A stretch of DNA of 64,000 nucleotides, taken from NCBI GenBank assembly GCA_963821715.1, contig CAWGET010000010.1, forward strand, positions 496,001 through 560,000, written 5' to 3'. A program made the translations under genes and the position numbers. This document shows, piece after piece, positions 1 through 8,840 of the stretch; position 1 is the first letter of the stretch, and each line of letters starts with the position of its first letter. The notes under the pieces are model-generated. The model made no database searches, was not told the origin of the DNA, and saw only the letters and a program-made list of their open reading frames with translations. The DNA comes from CAWGET01 sp963821715. GTDB taxonomy: Bacteria > Bacteroidota > Ignavibacteria > Ignavibacteriales > Melioribacteraceae.

Positions 1-813
1 GCTTTTTTGCTGAATGAAAAGAAAGTTAGATTTATGCCGGAATACCACGAGAAAGCAGAACTTGCCTCTCGTGATATTGTATCGAAAGCGATCTTCGATC
101 AGATACAAAATTCAGACGAGAAATTTGTTTATCTGGATCTGACTCATTTAGATCCGCAAAATGTAAAGCATAGGTTTTCGACCATCTATGCGAAAGCGCT
201 TCAACTTGGATTCGATTTTACTCAGGATCTTCTTCCTGTAGCGCCCGCCGCTCATTATATGATCGGTGGAATAAAGACCGGACTAAATGCGGAAACGAAT
301 ATCAAAAGATTATTTGCCTGCGGCGAAGCGGCGTCAACAGGCGTTCATGGAGCCAACCGTCTCGCCAGCAACTCATTACTGGAATGTCTTGTCTTCGGAA
401 AGCGCGCGGTTGATTCGGCTTCTGGGTTAGAAAAGAAAAATTTTATGTCGGATGACACAATTAATTTTAGGTATGAATATCGTCATCAAAATAAATTTAC
501 GGCTTTAAAAAATGAAATTGCCGAAGCGCTGAATATAAACGCAGGGATTGTGCGCAAAGGAGAAAATCTTAAGAATGCTCTGGATAAGATTATAAAAATT
601 AAAAAGGAAATTGAATTTTATCCGGACGAATATTTTGGGCTTCGATTAAAAGAACTCACTTCCATAGCAGAATTGATTACGCGATTTGCGATTGAGAGAA
701 AAGAGAGCCGGGGATGTCATATACGGAAAGATTTTCCTCACGAAAAAAAGGAGCTTTTGGGACACTACTTTTCATCAAAAAAACAAAAAATAATGTTTAA
801 GGAAATTGGTTAA
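1..813 (+). CDS. nadB: L-aspartate oxidase, C-terminal part (5' end outside window)
   Basis: Oxidises L-aspartate to iminoaspartate with FAD, the first step of de novo NAD synthesis, in the cytosol. The reading frame is open to the left edge, so the FAD-binding N-terminus lies outside the window and no start can be assigned. Visible family hallmarks are HYMIGG followed by a FACGEAASTGVHGANRLASNSLLE block, the conserved end of the flavin domain that separates NadB/SdhA-type flavoproteins, and a helical C-terminal domain of about 130 residues. It is followed by nadC and nadA in the same direction, which makes the aspartate oxidase assignment much safer than fumarate reductase. Confidence 0.95.
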   Translation, partial: AFLLNEKKVRFMPEYHEKAELASRDIVSKAIFDQIQNSDEKFVYLDLTHLDPQNVKHRFSTIYAKALQLGFDFTQDLLPVAPAAHYMIGGIKTGLNAETNIKRLFACGEAASTGVHGANRLASNSLLECLVFGKRAVDSASGLEKKNFMSDDTINFRYEYRHQNKFTALKNEIAEALNINAGIVRKGENLKNALDKIIKIKKEIEFYPDEYFGLRLKELTSIAELITRFAIERKESRGCHIRKDFPHEKKELLGHYFSSKKQKIMFKEIG

Positions 814-855
814 TTATCATTTCATGATTCGGAAAAAGTAAAATGGCGGTTTATT

Positions 856-1692
856 GTGATAGAAAATAAAGATGTAGACAAAATTATTGATTTGGCTTTA
901 TCCGAAGATATCGGCGCAGGCGATATTTCGACGAATCTATTAATTCCTTCGGACAAAAAAGCCGCTGCTTTTATGAAAGCAAAGTCCGATGGCATAATTG
1001 CCGGACTTTCGGTAGCGGAAAGAGTTTTTAAAAAACTGGACGAGAATTTGATTTGGAAGCAAAAATTCAACGACGGAGATAAAGTTATTAAGGGTGATAT
1101 CCTCGTGGAATTTGAAGGATCCTACCGGGCGATTTTGACGGGAGAAAGAACGGCATTAAATTTTTTGCAAAGGATGTCGGGTATAGCAACTGCGGCTTCT
1201 CAATTTGTTGAAGCAGTCAAAGGAACAAACGCAAAAATACTCGATACTCGGAAGACGGCGCCGGGATTAAGAGCACTGGACAAATACGCAGTAAAATCTG
1301 GCGGCGGAACGAACCATAGAATAGGTTTATTCGATATGGTAATGATAAAGGATAATCACATAAAAGTTGCCGGAGGAATTTTACCTGCAATTGTAAATGT
1401 AAGAAAAGATTTGAAAGCAGGGATTAAGATTGAAGTTGAAACTTCTAATTTAAGCGAAGTTGAAGAAGCGCTTGAGGCCGGCGCCGATATAATTATGCTT
1501 GATAACATGACGACTGAAATGATGAAGAGGGCGGTTGAAAAAATCAACGGGCGCGCGCAAGTTGAAGCTTCGGGAAATGTGACGTTAAAGCGGGTTAGGG
1601 AAATTGCCGAAACGGGAGTCGATTTTATTTCCATCGGAGCTCTTACGCATTCGGTAGCCGCGTTCGATATTGGTCAATATATTTCCGAATGA
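856..1692 (+). CDS. nadC: Nicotinate-nucleotide pyrophosphorylase (carboxylating)
   Basis: Converts quinolinate and PRPP to nicotinate mononucleotide, CO2 and PPi; third step of de novo NAD synthesis. The 278 residues match the normal family length. Recognisable pieces are EDIGAGDIST near the N-terminus, GERTALNFLQRMSGIAT, DTRKTAPGLRALDKYAV (PRPP/quinolinate site), MIKDNH and the barrel-end block VEASGN. The start is GTG; no in-frame ATG lies just upstream and the first residues align with the family start. It sits 42 bases after nadB and 55 before nadA, so the three form an operon in the order B-C-A. Confidence 0.95.
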   Translation: MIENKDVDKIIDLALSEDIGAGDISTNLLIPSDKKAAAFMKAKSDGIIAGLSVAERVFKKLDENLIWKQKFNDGDKVIKGDILVEFEGSYRAILTGERTALNFLQRMSGIATAASQFVEAVKGTNAKILDTRKTAPGLRALDKYAVKSGGGTNHRIGLFDMVMIKDNHIKVAGGILPAIVNVRKDLKAGIKIEVETSNLSEVEEALEAGADIIMLDNMTTEMMKRAVEKINGRAQVEASGNVTLKRVREIAETGVDFISIGALTHSVAAFDIGQYISE

Positions 1693-1747
1693 AAGAAACT
1701 TTATCTTAAGGATTATGTTTAATTAATTAACCAACCACATTTAATGA

Positions 1748-2695
1748 ATGCCAAAAATGAAAAATGAATTTTACGTAAAAGAGATAAATAGATTAAAAAA
1801 AGAAAAAAACGCCGTGATTTTGGCGCACAATTATCAGATTCCCGAAATTCAGGACATTGCTGATTATGTGGGCGATTCACTCGGTTTGGCGCAGGAAGCC
1901 GCGCGGACAGAAGCGGATATAATCGTGTTTTGCGGGGTTCATTTTATGGCGGAAACTGCTTCGATAATTTCCCCGGATAAGAAGGTTCTAATTCCCGATC
2001 CTGACGCCGGATGCTCCTTAGCTGAAAGTATAACCGGAGATCAATTGCGCGAATGGAAAAAAGGACATCCCGAAGCCGTTGTAGTTTCCTACGTAAATAC
2101 TACCGCCGACGTGAAAGCAGAAACGGATTACTGCTGCACTTCCGGAAACGCGGTTAAAGTGATTGAACAAATTCCAACCGATAAAAAAATACTTTTCCTG
2201 CCGGATAAATTTTTAGGAAGTTACATTAAAGCGGTAACCGGAAGAGATAATTTTGAAATTTGGGACGGAGCCTGCCACGTTCACGAGAAAATAGGCGAAT
2301 ACAATTTAGACGAAGCGTTGGAAAAATTTCCGGGCGCAGATCTACTGATTCACCCGGAATGCGGATGTTCGACCGCGTGTTTGTTGAAATCGGAAATGTA
2401 CGATTGCAGCGCGAAGATTGTTTCGACCGAGGGAATGATAAACCATATAAACGAATCCGCTGCTTCGGAGTTTGTTGTGGCGACGGAAACCGGAATTTTG
2501 CACAGAATGAAAAAAGCTCAACCCAATAAAACTTTTTATCCTGTAAGCGAAGAATCGGTCTGTGAGTATATGAAAATGATTACGATAGAGAAATTGTATC
2601 TGTCATTAAAAGAAGAAGTTTTTGAAGTAAAAGTGTCTGAAGGACTTGCAAACAAAGCGCGTAAATCGATAGAAAGAATGCTTGAGATAGTTTAA
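1748..2695 (+). CDS. nadA: Quinolinate synthase A
   Basis: Condenses iminoaspartate with dihydroxyacetone phosphate to quinolinate using a [4Fe-4S] cluster. Of 315 residues, the family marks are AHNYQIPEIQDIADYVGDS near residue 25, VFCGVHFMAETA, PDAGCSLAES, the DYCCTSGNA segment and HPECGCSTAC near residue 200; the cysteines in the last three blocks include the expected cluster ligands. A second ATG lies three codons in; the first is kept because neither has a clear ribosome binding site. Last gene of the nad operon, meeting the convergent methyltransferase gene after only 15 bases. Confidence 0.95.
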   Translation: MPKMKNEFYVKEINRLKKEKNAVILAHNYQIPEIQDIADYVGDSLGLAQEAARTEADIIVFCGVHFMAETASIISPDKKVLIPDPDAGCSLAESITGDQLREWKKGHPEAVVVSYVNTTADVKAETDYCCTSGNAVKVIEQIPTDKKILFLPDKFLGSYIKAVTGRDNFEIWDGACHVHEKIGEYNLDEALEKFPGADLLIHPECGCSTACLLKSEMYDCSAKIVSTEGMINHINESAASEFVVATETGILHRMKKAQPNKTFYPVSEESVCEYMKMITIEKLYLSLKEEVFEVKVSEGLANKARKSIERMLEIV

Positions 2696-2710
2696 GAACT
2701 CAACAAATAT

Positions 2711-4168
2711 TCAAAGCTTAGTGGGTTTTATAGTATCAGGATAAACTATTGTCTGCGTACGGAGGTTGCGCGGAAATTGACTTTTCACTCCATTTTCCGA
2801 CGCCGAAGCCGTACCGATTATTCTTCCATTAAATTTAACCGCTTTTTGGCCGAACGGCTCGCATATAGTTTTGATTGTTCCGCCCGCCATATATTTCTTA
2901 AGCTGTTCAATTGTTTCAATTGAAAAAATATTTTTTGTAATACTATCATTTAAAATCCTTGCGCCAAAAGAATTTAAAAATATTTTATCGCGCTTATCGG
3001 ACTTCCCGAATTTATTTCCGATTCTTAAAAATATTTCAGGTTGGTCGGTTTCCCATTCTGCCCGAATGAAAAAAATATCATTTCCCTTAATAATAAATTT
3101 GTATTGGAGGTAAACTTCTTTGTCGATACCATACTGTTCTGACAACCTTTCAAGAAGATGTTTTATTCTTTTGCTCCCGGAAGATATTAGTTCTATTGAA
3201 GGTTTTCTGCTCGGCATTATCTTGTTCGATTCGAGCGAGCCGGTCTTCTTAATTTTTGCAATAAAAAATCCTTCCGAGTTAATCTCCCAGGGGAATATCC
3301 GCCGGGCCTTTCTTAATTCGGCTGACAAACTTTCGTCACTGTATTTCGTAAATCCCGGATGCGATTTTACCGGAAGCTCAATATCCATAAGCTCAACAGG
3401 ATATTTTTCCAAAATTTTTTGAAGTACCAATTCATTTTCTTCCAGCGTAAGCGTGCAGGTGGAATAAAGAATCTCTCCACCCGGCTTGCACATTTTAATT
3501 GCACTTAACAGCAGTTTGTATTGTATCAAAGATAATTGATCCGCCTGATTGGAATTCCACCAGTTATCAACTTCGTTTTTCTTTTGAATAATTCCTAAAG
3601 CGCTGCACGGCGCGTCTACTAAAATTTTATCAAACTCTTCGTTAAAATTCCTGCTAAGATTTTCTCCCTTGTAATTTATTGTTCCTGAGTTGATTACACC
3701 CATTTTTTCAAGATTGAAGATCAGACTTCTTACGCGAATATTATTCGATTCGTTTGTATAAAGAGTCCCTCGGTTCCCCATCAGGTCGGAAAGCTGTGTA
3801 GATTTAGAACCCGGCGCAGAACATAGATCCAAAACTTTATCTTCATTGCCCGGATTAAGAATCATCGGAGGGATCATTGAGGATAAGGACTGCATATAAT
3901 ATTCGCCCAAAATAAATTCAATTGTTTTTCCTGCAACATCTCCGCCGGATAAAATCTGAAACGCGTCATCAACTTCTTCAACAGATTTCAGATTGATTCC
4001 GTAGGCTTTTAATCGCCCAGCTAAATTTTCTTTATCAATACTTTTTGACATTCTGAGATACCCGGCCGGTTCGGAGTTCAGATAACCATTGTAGTCGGCA
4101 ACAAAATTCTCATCAAAATGCCTTAGGAGGTATTCGGTTATGTTTTTACCGAGTATATTATTCGTCAT
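2711..4168 (-). CDS. RsmB/RsmF-type RNA (cytosine-5) methyltransferase
   Basis: SAM-dependent m5C methyltransferase of the NOL1/NOP2/Sun family, most likely acting on 16S rRNA. Of 485 residues the Rossmann catalytic domain occupies roughly 90-310: SAM-binding DLCSAPGSKSTQL at 114-126, motif IV DAPCSALG with Cys188, and motif VI STCTLTLEEN with the expected nucleophile Cys238. About 170 further residues form a C-terminal extension resembling the PUA-like tail of RsmF (YebU), so RsmF is the closer guess, but I cannot separate it firmly from other subfamilies. Transcribed alone, convergent with the nad operon and divergent from the SusD gene. Confidence 0.85.
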   Translation of the reverse strand: MTNNILGKNITEYLLRHFDENFVADYNGYLNSEPAGYLRMSKSIDKENLAGRLKAYGINLKSVEEVDDAFQILSGGDVAGKTIEFILGEYYMQSLSSMIPPMILNPGNEDKVLDLCSAPGSKSTQLSDLMGNRGTLYTNESNNIRVRSLIFNLEKMGVINSGTINYKGENLSRNFNEEFDKILVDAPCSALGIIQKKNEVDNWWNSNQADQLSLIQYKLLLSAIKMCKPGGEILYSTCTLTLEENELVLQKILEKYPVELMDIELPVKSHPGFTKYSDESLSAELRKARRIFPWEINSEGFFIAKIKKTGSLESNKIMPSRKPSIELISSGSKRIKHLLERLSEQYGIDKEVYLQYKFIIKGNDIFFIRAEWETDQPEIFLRIGNKFGKSDKRDKIFLNSFGARILNDSITKNIFSIETIEQLKKYMAGGTIKTICEPFGQKAVKFNGRIIGTASASENGVKSQFPRNLRTQTIVYPDTIKPTKL

Positions 4169-4254
4169 AAAAACAATCTTTATTTTTAATGATTAATAGA
4201 ATATTTTAATAGATTAAATAAAAATATAAAATATATGGAACAGTTATCCGTAAG

Positions 4255-5766
4255 ATGTCCTTATTTATAAAAAATATTTTGATCGCAATTCTCTTGTTGT
4301 TTCTTTTGACGGCTTGTGATGAGTATGATAAACCATCAGAGTTAACTCTTCCACCTCTGCAGTCTACGGCGGAGGCTTATGAACAACTTGCCGGTGATTC
4401 GTTCCGTGTCTGGTTTTACGGCACACAGTATGTTTATCCCGCAATGGCTTTAAGCGCTTTAGCCGATGAAAATACATCCTGGTACGGAAACTGGGGACTC
4501 GGTCCTTTCACCAAAGAACCAAAGGGAGAGTTTCTCAACGCAGCAGAATCCGATTATTATGAAGTTGTTAATTTACCTTTTTCTGCAATGTATGACGCTA
4601 TCAGCGCCGTAAACAGCGTGCTGAATGCTTTAGATAACGGGGTGAATTTTGGGAAATCCCCCGAAGGTAACGATAACAATGTGCGGGCTAAAGCTTTCGC
4701 TTACTTCGTAAAAGGATTATCGTACGGTTTTTTGGCAAATATGTTCGATAAAGCTCTAGTTGAAAACGGGAATGAACAGATTACTTTTTTGTCTTCGCCG
4801 GAAGTTTTGGAATACTCTTTAAATTCCTTAAACAAAGCAATTGAGATTTCCGAAAAATATAATTTTATAATTCCTTTTGAATGGATGCCGTCCGAGAAGG
4901 TGATGGACAACACGAGGTTTTCCCGTCTGGCAAATTCTTATGCTGCAAGATTTATTGCCGCAAACCCGCGGACTACCGGCGAGTTTCAAAAAATTAATTG
5001 GAGCAGAGTAGAGCAATACGCGGCAAGTGGAATTAATGAAGATTTTGTTTTGATGATGGACAGAGATACCTGGACTGATTGGTTCAAATATTTTGCTGTT
5101 CTTCCCGACTGGATGAGGGTTGACTACAGAACGATTGGTTACAACGATACGTCAGGTGCTTATACTAAATGGCTTGAAGAAAAGCCTGAAAAACGCGATC
5201 CGTTCATCATTAAAAGTCCAGATCAGAGAATCGCGCAAAATAATTTTACCGAACCGGGAAAATATTTTACTTACTCAGCTCCCAGTCCCTTCAATAAATA
5301 TTGGGGCTCATTCTATTGGCATCATAGATATTACGATTATTATTTGAACGGAGGAATAGGCGCGACTGCTTTATTCGTTTCCGAAGAAAATGCGCTTCTG
5401 CTCGCGGAAGCCGAATATCAAATGGGGCGTTTTTCAGCCGCAGCCGAGATCATAAACAGAACCAGGGTCGAAATTGGCGGAATGAAGCCCTTAAACGGAT
5501 CCGAACCAAATCTATTTGGACAATTGAAATATGAAATGAAAATTGAAACATTGAATACTGCGAGTGGGCTTCATTATTTCTATAAAAGAGGCTGGGGTGA
5601 ACTTATGCAGTTCTCTCCGCTGCAATTTCCGGTTCCCGCAACCAAATTAAAACTATATGATTTAGAACCTTATTCTTTTGGAGGAGAAAACGGAGACAGT
5701 TCGGCTCCTTCACCGGTTGCCAAAAGAATTGTGCCGGACCTTTCTGGTTCAAAAAAATTCAGATAA
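4255..5766 (+). CDS. SusD/RagB-family outer-membrane lipoprotein
   Basis: Surface lipoprotein of the nutrient-binding SusD family (503 residues). The N-terminus has a short lysine-bearing hydrophobic signal ending in the lipobox LLTAC, with Cys near residue 22. The body shows the helical TPR-like SusD pattern, including an early ALADENTSWYGNWG segment, the paired-helix stretch AFAYFVKGLSYGFLANMFD and the late LLLAEAEYQMGRFSAAAEIINRTR helix pair. SusD proteins normally cap a SusC TonB-dependent transporter encoded next door; none is present here, the neighbours being an RNA methyltransferase and a sensor kinase. The substrate cannot be inferred. Confidence 0.85.
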   Translation: MSLFIKNILIAILLLFLLTACDEYDKPSELTLPPLQSTAEAYEQLAGDSFRVWFYGTQYVYPAMALSALADENTSWYGNWGLGPFTKEPKGEFLNAAESDYYEVVNLPFSAMYDAISAVNSVLNALDNGVNFGKSPEGNDNNVRAKAFAYFVKGLSYGFLANMFDKALVENGNEQITFLSSPEVLEYSLNSLNKAIEISEKYNFIIPFEWMPSEKVMDNTRFSRLANSYAARFIAANPRTTGEFQKINWSRVEQYAASGINEDFVLMMDRDTWTDWFKYFAVLPDWMRVDYRTIGYNDTSGAYTKWLEEKPEKRDPFIIKSPDQRIAQNNFTEPGKYFTYSAPSPFNKYWGSFYWHHRYYDYYLNGGIGATALFVSEENALLLAEAEYQMGRFSAAAEIINRTRVEIGGMKPLNGSEPNLFGQLKYEMKIETLNTASGLHYFYKRGWGELMQFSPLQFPVPATKLKLYDLEPYSFGGENGDSSAPSPVAKRIVPDLSGSKKFR

Positions 5767-5964
5767 AGTGATGATAATTTGTTGGGTGCGTTTCAGGCGG
5801 CATTATCACTCTGATGAATATGTGATTAAGGGCTAAATTATTGCTTTTCGCTGATGGATGATCTGAAAAATTGTAGAAGTTATTTTTTTTTGATAAAATA
5901 ATTCCTCAAATTGTACGCATATAATTTTAACAAGCCAATTTTATAATCTTACAGAAAGTTAAGA

Positions 5965-7152
5965 ATGATTCAAGATAAAACAAATAACGCTCGTCATCTG
6001 CTCGGAATTGTTGAATCGACAATGGACGCAATAATATCGGTGGATATCGATCAAAGAATAGTTCTATTCAATAAAGCCGCTGAAGAAATGTTTTTGTTGA
6101 AAGGTGATGAAGCTATGAATATGCACCTCAATAAATTAATCCCGAAAGAGTTTCATCAATCTCACATCCAATATGTAAACAAGTTCGGGGGCGATGGTAA
6201 AACTTTCAGGAAGATGGGACATTTAGCCGCGGTTAAAGCAATAAGGAGCAACGGGGAAGAATTTCCGGCTGAAGCCGCAATTTCGTATTCCGGTGAAGGG
6301 AGCGAAAAATTTTACACCGTGATTTTGAGAGATGTATCTGAAAGGGTTAATGTAGAAAGTGATATAAAAAATTATATTGATGAACTAAGAGTGAATCAAG
6401 CAGCGCTGGAAAAAAATTCGAGGGAACTTCAACGTTTAAATGCCGAATTAGAAGAATTGAATATTAACAAGAACAAACTCTTTTCAATAATTGCGCACGA
6501 TCTTAAAAGTCCCTTTACCGCACTGCTGGGTTTATCCGAATTTTTAAAACAAAATAGTGCGGAGTTATCACCGGATGAAGTTGCAAACTTCTCATCCCGG
6601 CTTCATGGATCCTTAAAAAATGTTTTGCGTCTTGTAGAAAACCTGCTCGAATGGTCGAGAGTTCAGTCGGATTCAATTGAATTTGATCCGGAAAGATTTG
6701 ACATCAAAGCTTTGGTTGAAGATCTGTTCTCGGTCTTTACTGTGATGGCCGAGAATAAAAATATTGTTTTGAAAACCTCCGTTTCGTCGGATCTATATAT
6801 TTTTGCCGACAGGAATATGATTGAATTGGTAATAAGAAACCTACTTTCCAACGCAATTAAATTTACTCCTGCCGGAGGCAGAGTTTCCATTTCCTCGGAA
6901 GAAAATGAAGAAGATATATTTATAATAGTTGAAGATACCGGTATTGGAATAAAAGAAGAACATTTGAAAGAACTATTTATGATTGGAAGAAAGTTTAAGC
7001 GCAGCGGAACCGCCAACGAAAGAGGAACCGGACTTGGATTAATTTTATGCAAAGAGTTCATTGAAAGGAACAATGGGAAATGTTTTGTTGAAAGCGAAGA
7101 AAATAAAGGGAGTATTTTTAAATTTTCAATCCCAAAAAGCGGAGAACAATAA
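5965..7152 (+). CDS. PAS-domain sensor histidine kinase
   Basis: Cytoplasmic histidine kinase of 395 residues with no membrane segment. Order: PAS domain (about 10-128), a coiled coil (130-170), HisKA dimerisation helix with the phosphoacceptor His178 in FSIIAHDLKSP, then a HATPase domain with N-box NLLSNAIKFTP, G1 box EDTGIGIKEEH and G2 box ERGTGLGLILC. Its stop codon overlaps the start of the nucleotidyltransferase gene (TAATG), so it is translationally coupled to the inositol cluster and may sense a signal for it. No response regulator is adjacent; the nearest in this window is about 18 kb away. Confidence 0.9.
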   Translation: MIQDKTNNARHLLGIVESTMDAIISVDIDQRIVLFNKAAEEMFLLKGDEAMNMHLNKLIPKEFHQSHIQYVNKFGGDGKTFRKMGHLAAVKAIRSNGEEFPAEAAISYSGEGSEKFYTVILRDVSERVNVESDIKNYIDELRVNQAALEKNSRELQRLNAELEELNINKNKLFSIIAHDLKSPFTALLGLSEFLKQNSAELSPDEVANFSSRLHGSLKNVLRLVENLLEWSRVQSDSIEFDPERFDIKALVEDLFSVFTVMAENKNIVLKTSVSSDLYIFADRNMIELVIRNLLSNAIKFTPAGGRVSISSEENEEDIFIIVEDTGIGIKEEHLKELFMIGRKFKRSGTANERGTGLGLILCKEFIERNNGKCFVESEENKGSIFKFSIPKSGEQ

Positions 7153-7487
7153 TGAATTTTGCAATAATTGCCGCAGGCGAAGGTTCCAGGCTGCAGAGCG
7201 AAGGCATTCAGGTTTCCAAACCGATGGTTAAAATCAACGGAGTGCCGATGATCGAACGGTTACTCGATTTAGCCATGCGTAATTCTGCCACTTCGATATC
7301 GTGTATTGTAAATGAAGAATCTGCTGAGTTAAAGAAATATTTGGAAAAACAGAATTTGGGAATCCCGTTCAATCTGGTTGTGAAATCTACTCCGAGCTCG
7401 CTCCATAGTCTTTATTCCCTGAAAAAATTTTTGAAGGACGATTATTTTTGTCTTACAACCGTCGATACAATTTTTAAAAGAAGATGA
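7152..7487 (+). CDS. Nucleotidyltransferase (NTP_transferase), N-terminal part, frameshifted
   Basis: N-terminal half of a sugar-1-phosphate type nucleotidyltransferase. The opening AIIAAGEGSRL and the downstream SKPMVKINGVPMIERLL carry the GxGxRL and PK nucleotide-binding signatures. After TTVDTIFK the frame runs into a stop, while the frame one base further on continues with EDEFIRYISYCEANKKNRDG and a full C-terminal half. One extra A in the AAAA run near 7476-7479 explains the break. In an inositol cluster the best guess is a CTP:inositol-1-phosphate cytidylyltransferase feeding the CDP-alcohol transferase downstream; substrate is inferred from context only. Confidence 0.75.
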   Translation: MNFAIIAAGEGSRLQSEGIQVSKPMVKINGVPMIERLLDLAMRNSATSISCIVNEESAELKKYLEKQNLGIPFNLVVKSTPSSLHSLYSLKKFLKDDYFCLTTVDTIFKRR

Positions 7488-7854
7488 ATTCATTCGCTAC
7501 ATTTCTTACTGCGAGGCGAATAAAAAGAACAGAGACGGGATTTTGGCCGTTACCGGATTTATTGACGATGAAAAACCATTGTGTGTAACGCTCGATGATG
7601 AGATGATTATTAAAAGTTTTGACGACGAGCAGACGGATCAAGAATATGCGACCGGGGGGATTTACTTTTTATCGCCTAAAGTTTTTGATGTGATGGATGA
7701 GGCAATCGACTCAGGAATGATGCGGCTGAGAAATTTTCAAAGGCTTTTACTGACGCATGAATTTATATTGGAAGCTTTTCCGTTCGAAAAAATTATTGAC
7801 GTGGATCATGTAAGCGATATCGAGAAAGCGGAAAAATTTTTGGCGGGACTATAA
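7480..7854 (+). CDS. Nucleotidyltransferase, C-terminal part, frameshifted
   Basis: Continuation of the preceding nucleotidyltransferase in the +1 frame. It contains ILAVTGFIDDEKPL, the YATGGIYFLSPKVF strand typical of the core of this fold, and the closing IIDVDHVSDIEKAEKFL, the usual product-side metal-binding end of NTP_transferase proteins. Joined, the two parts make about 233 residues, normal for a stand-alone cytidylyltransferase. There is no ribosome binding site of its own; an internal TTG is the only candidate start, so independent expression is unlikely. Sequencing error and true inactivation are both possible. Confidence 0.7.
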   Translation, partial: EDEFIRYISYCEANKKNRDGILAVTGFIDDEKPLCVTLDDEMIIKSFDDEQTDQEYATGGIYFLSPKVFDVMDEAIDSGMMRLRNFQRLLLTHEFILEAFPFEKIIDVDHVSDIEKAEKFLAGL

Positions 7855-7964
7855 AACTGAATTATAATGGAATGTTTTCAATAATAAGAATGTTATTAAA
7901 TAATTAAAGATTTTTCAGTATTTTATTGGTTTGTGTAATTACTTTTTAATGTGGAGACGGCTGG

Positions 7965-8828
7965 ATGTTTAAGTTTGCGGGTATAAAAAGAGGCGAGAAA
8001 TATTCCCCGAATCATTTAGAAAATGATTCTCTGATTTTTAATAAAACTATTGAAGAATTACAGAGCCTTAATGTGGAAGTAAGCGTTTATGAAGAAGACC
8101 TTATCTCGGAAAATATGATTAAAGAAAAATATGTCTTTAATATGATTCGGGGTTCGCTATCATTGGAAAAATTATTTAAAATTGAAGAAAAAGGCGCTTT
8201 CATCATCAATCCACCGCAAGCTATATTAAATTGTTACCGCGAAAATATGGCAAAACTGCTCCCGGATAACGGAGTTCCTTTTCCAAAAAGTATTTTGGTA
8301 AACAACAACGAAGAAATTGAAGATAAATTGAATGGTTTCGAGAGCGGAAAGCTTTGGGTAAAGCGGGGCGATGTTCATGCGATACACAGAGAAGACGTAA
8401 CGCTGGTGTATAATAAGAATGAAATGAAATCCATAATAAAAGAGTACGAAAGACGCGGAATTAAAAAAGCAATAATACAGGAGCATCTTGAGGGCGACGT
8501 AATTAAATTTTACGGAGTTAAAGATTCCGATTTCTTTTATTGGTATTATTTGAATGGTGAAAATCATACAGCTTTTGATGCGTCGAAATTTCAAGAGATC
8601 GCCCGGAAATCAGCAGAAGTATTGGGTGTTACTATTTACGGCGGCGACGCAATTATTTCTCCCGACGGTTCGATTACGATTATCGATCTGAATGACTGGC
8701 CGAGCTATGCGCCTATAAGGGATAAAGCCGCAAAATATATTGCCGAAGCTATTTTCCGCCAGGCAGAAGAACACCGGGAAAAAACCGAGGCTGTAAAAAT
8801 ATTAAAAGAAGAAAAAATTTCTAATTAA
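7965..8828 (+). CDS. ATP-grasp family enzyme, possibly inositol-phosphate kinase-like
   Basis: A 287-residue ATP-grasp protein. Visible parts are the nucleotide-binding strand LWVKRGDVHAIHREDV (lysine in the middle domain), the hinge IIQEHLEGDVIKFYGV, and the metal-binding end GGDAIISPDG...IIDLNDWPSYAP with Asp241 and Asn243. ATP-grasp enzymes join a carboxylate or phosphate to an acceptor using ATP. The closing D-x-N-x-x-P-x-Y layout resembles inositol 1,3,4-trisphosphate 5/6-kinases (D-I-N-Y-F-P-G-Y) as well as RimK-like ligases. Its place in an inositol cluster makes a polyphosphoinositide or inositol ligase role attractive, but this is inference. A GGAGACGG ribosome site precedes the ATG. 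Confidence 0.65.
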   Translation: MFKFAGIKRGEKYSPNHLENDSLIFNKTIEELQSLNVEVSVYEEDLISENMIKEKYVFNMIRGSLSLEKLFKIEEKGAFIINPPQAILNCYRENMAKLLPDNGVPFPKSILVNNNEEIEDKLNGFESGKLWVKRGDVHAIHREDVTLVYNKNEMKSIIKEYERRGIKKAIIQEHLEGDVIKFYGVKDSDFFYWYYLNGENHTAFDASKFQEIARKSAEVLGVTIYGGDAIISPDGSITIIDLNDWPSYAPIRDKAAKYIAEAIFRQAEEHREKTEAVKILKEEKISN

Positions 8829-8840
8829 ACAAAATGTGGT

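Noticed and set aside
7470..7484. Programmed frameshift at TTTTTAAAAGA in the nucleotidyltransferase
   Set aside because: The codon phase does not form a classic X XXY YYZ slippery heptamer, the shift needed is +1, and five other genes in the window show similar breaks without slippery sites.
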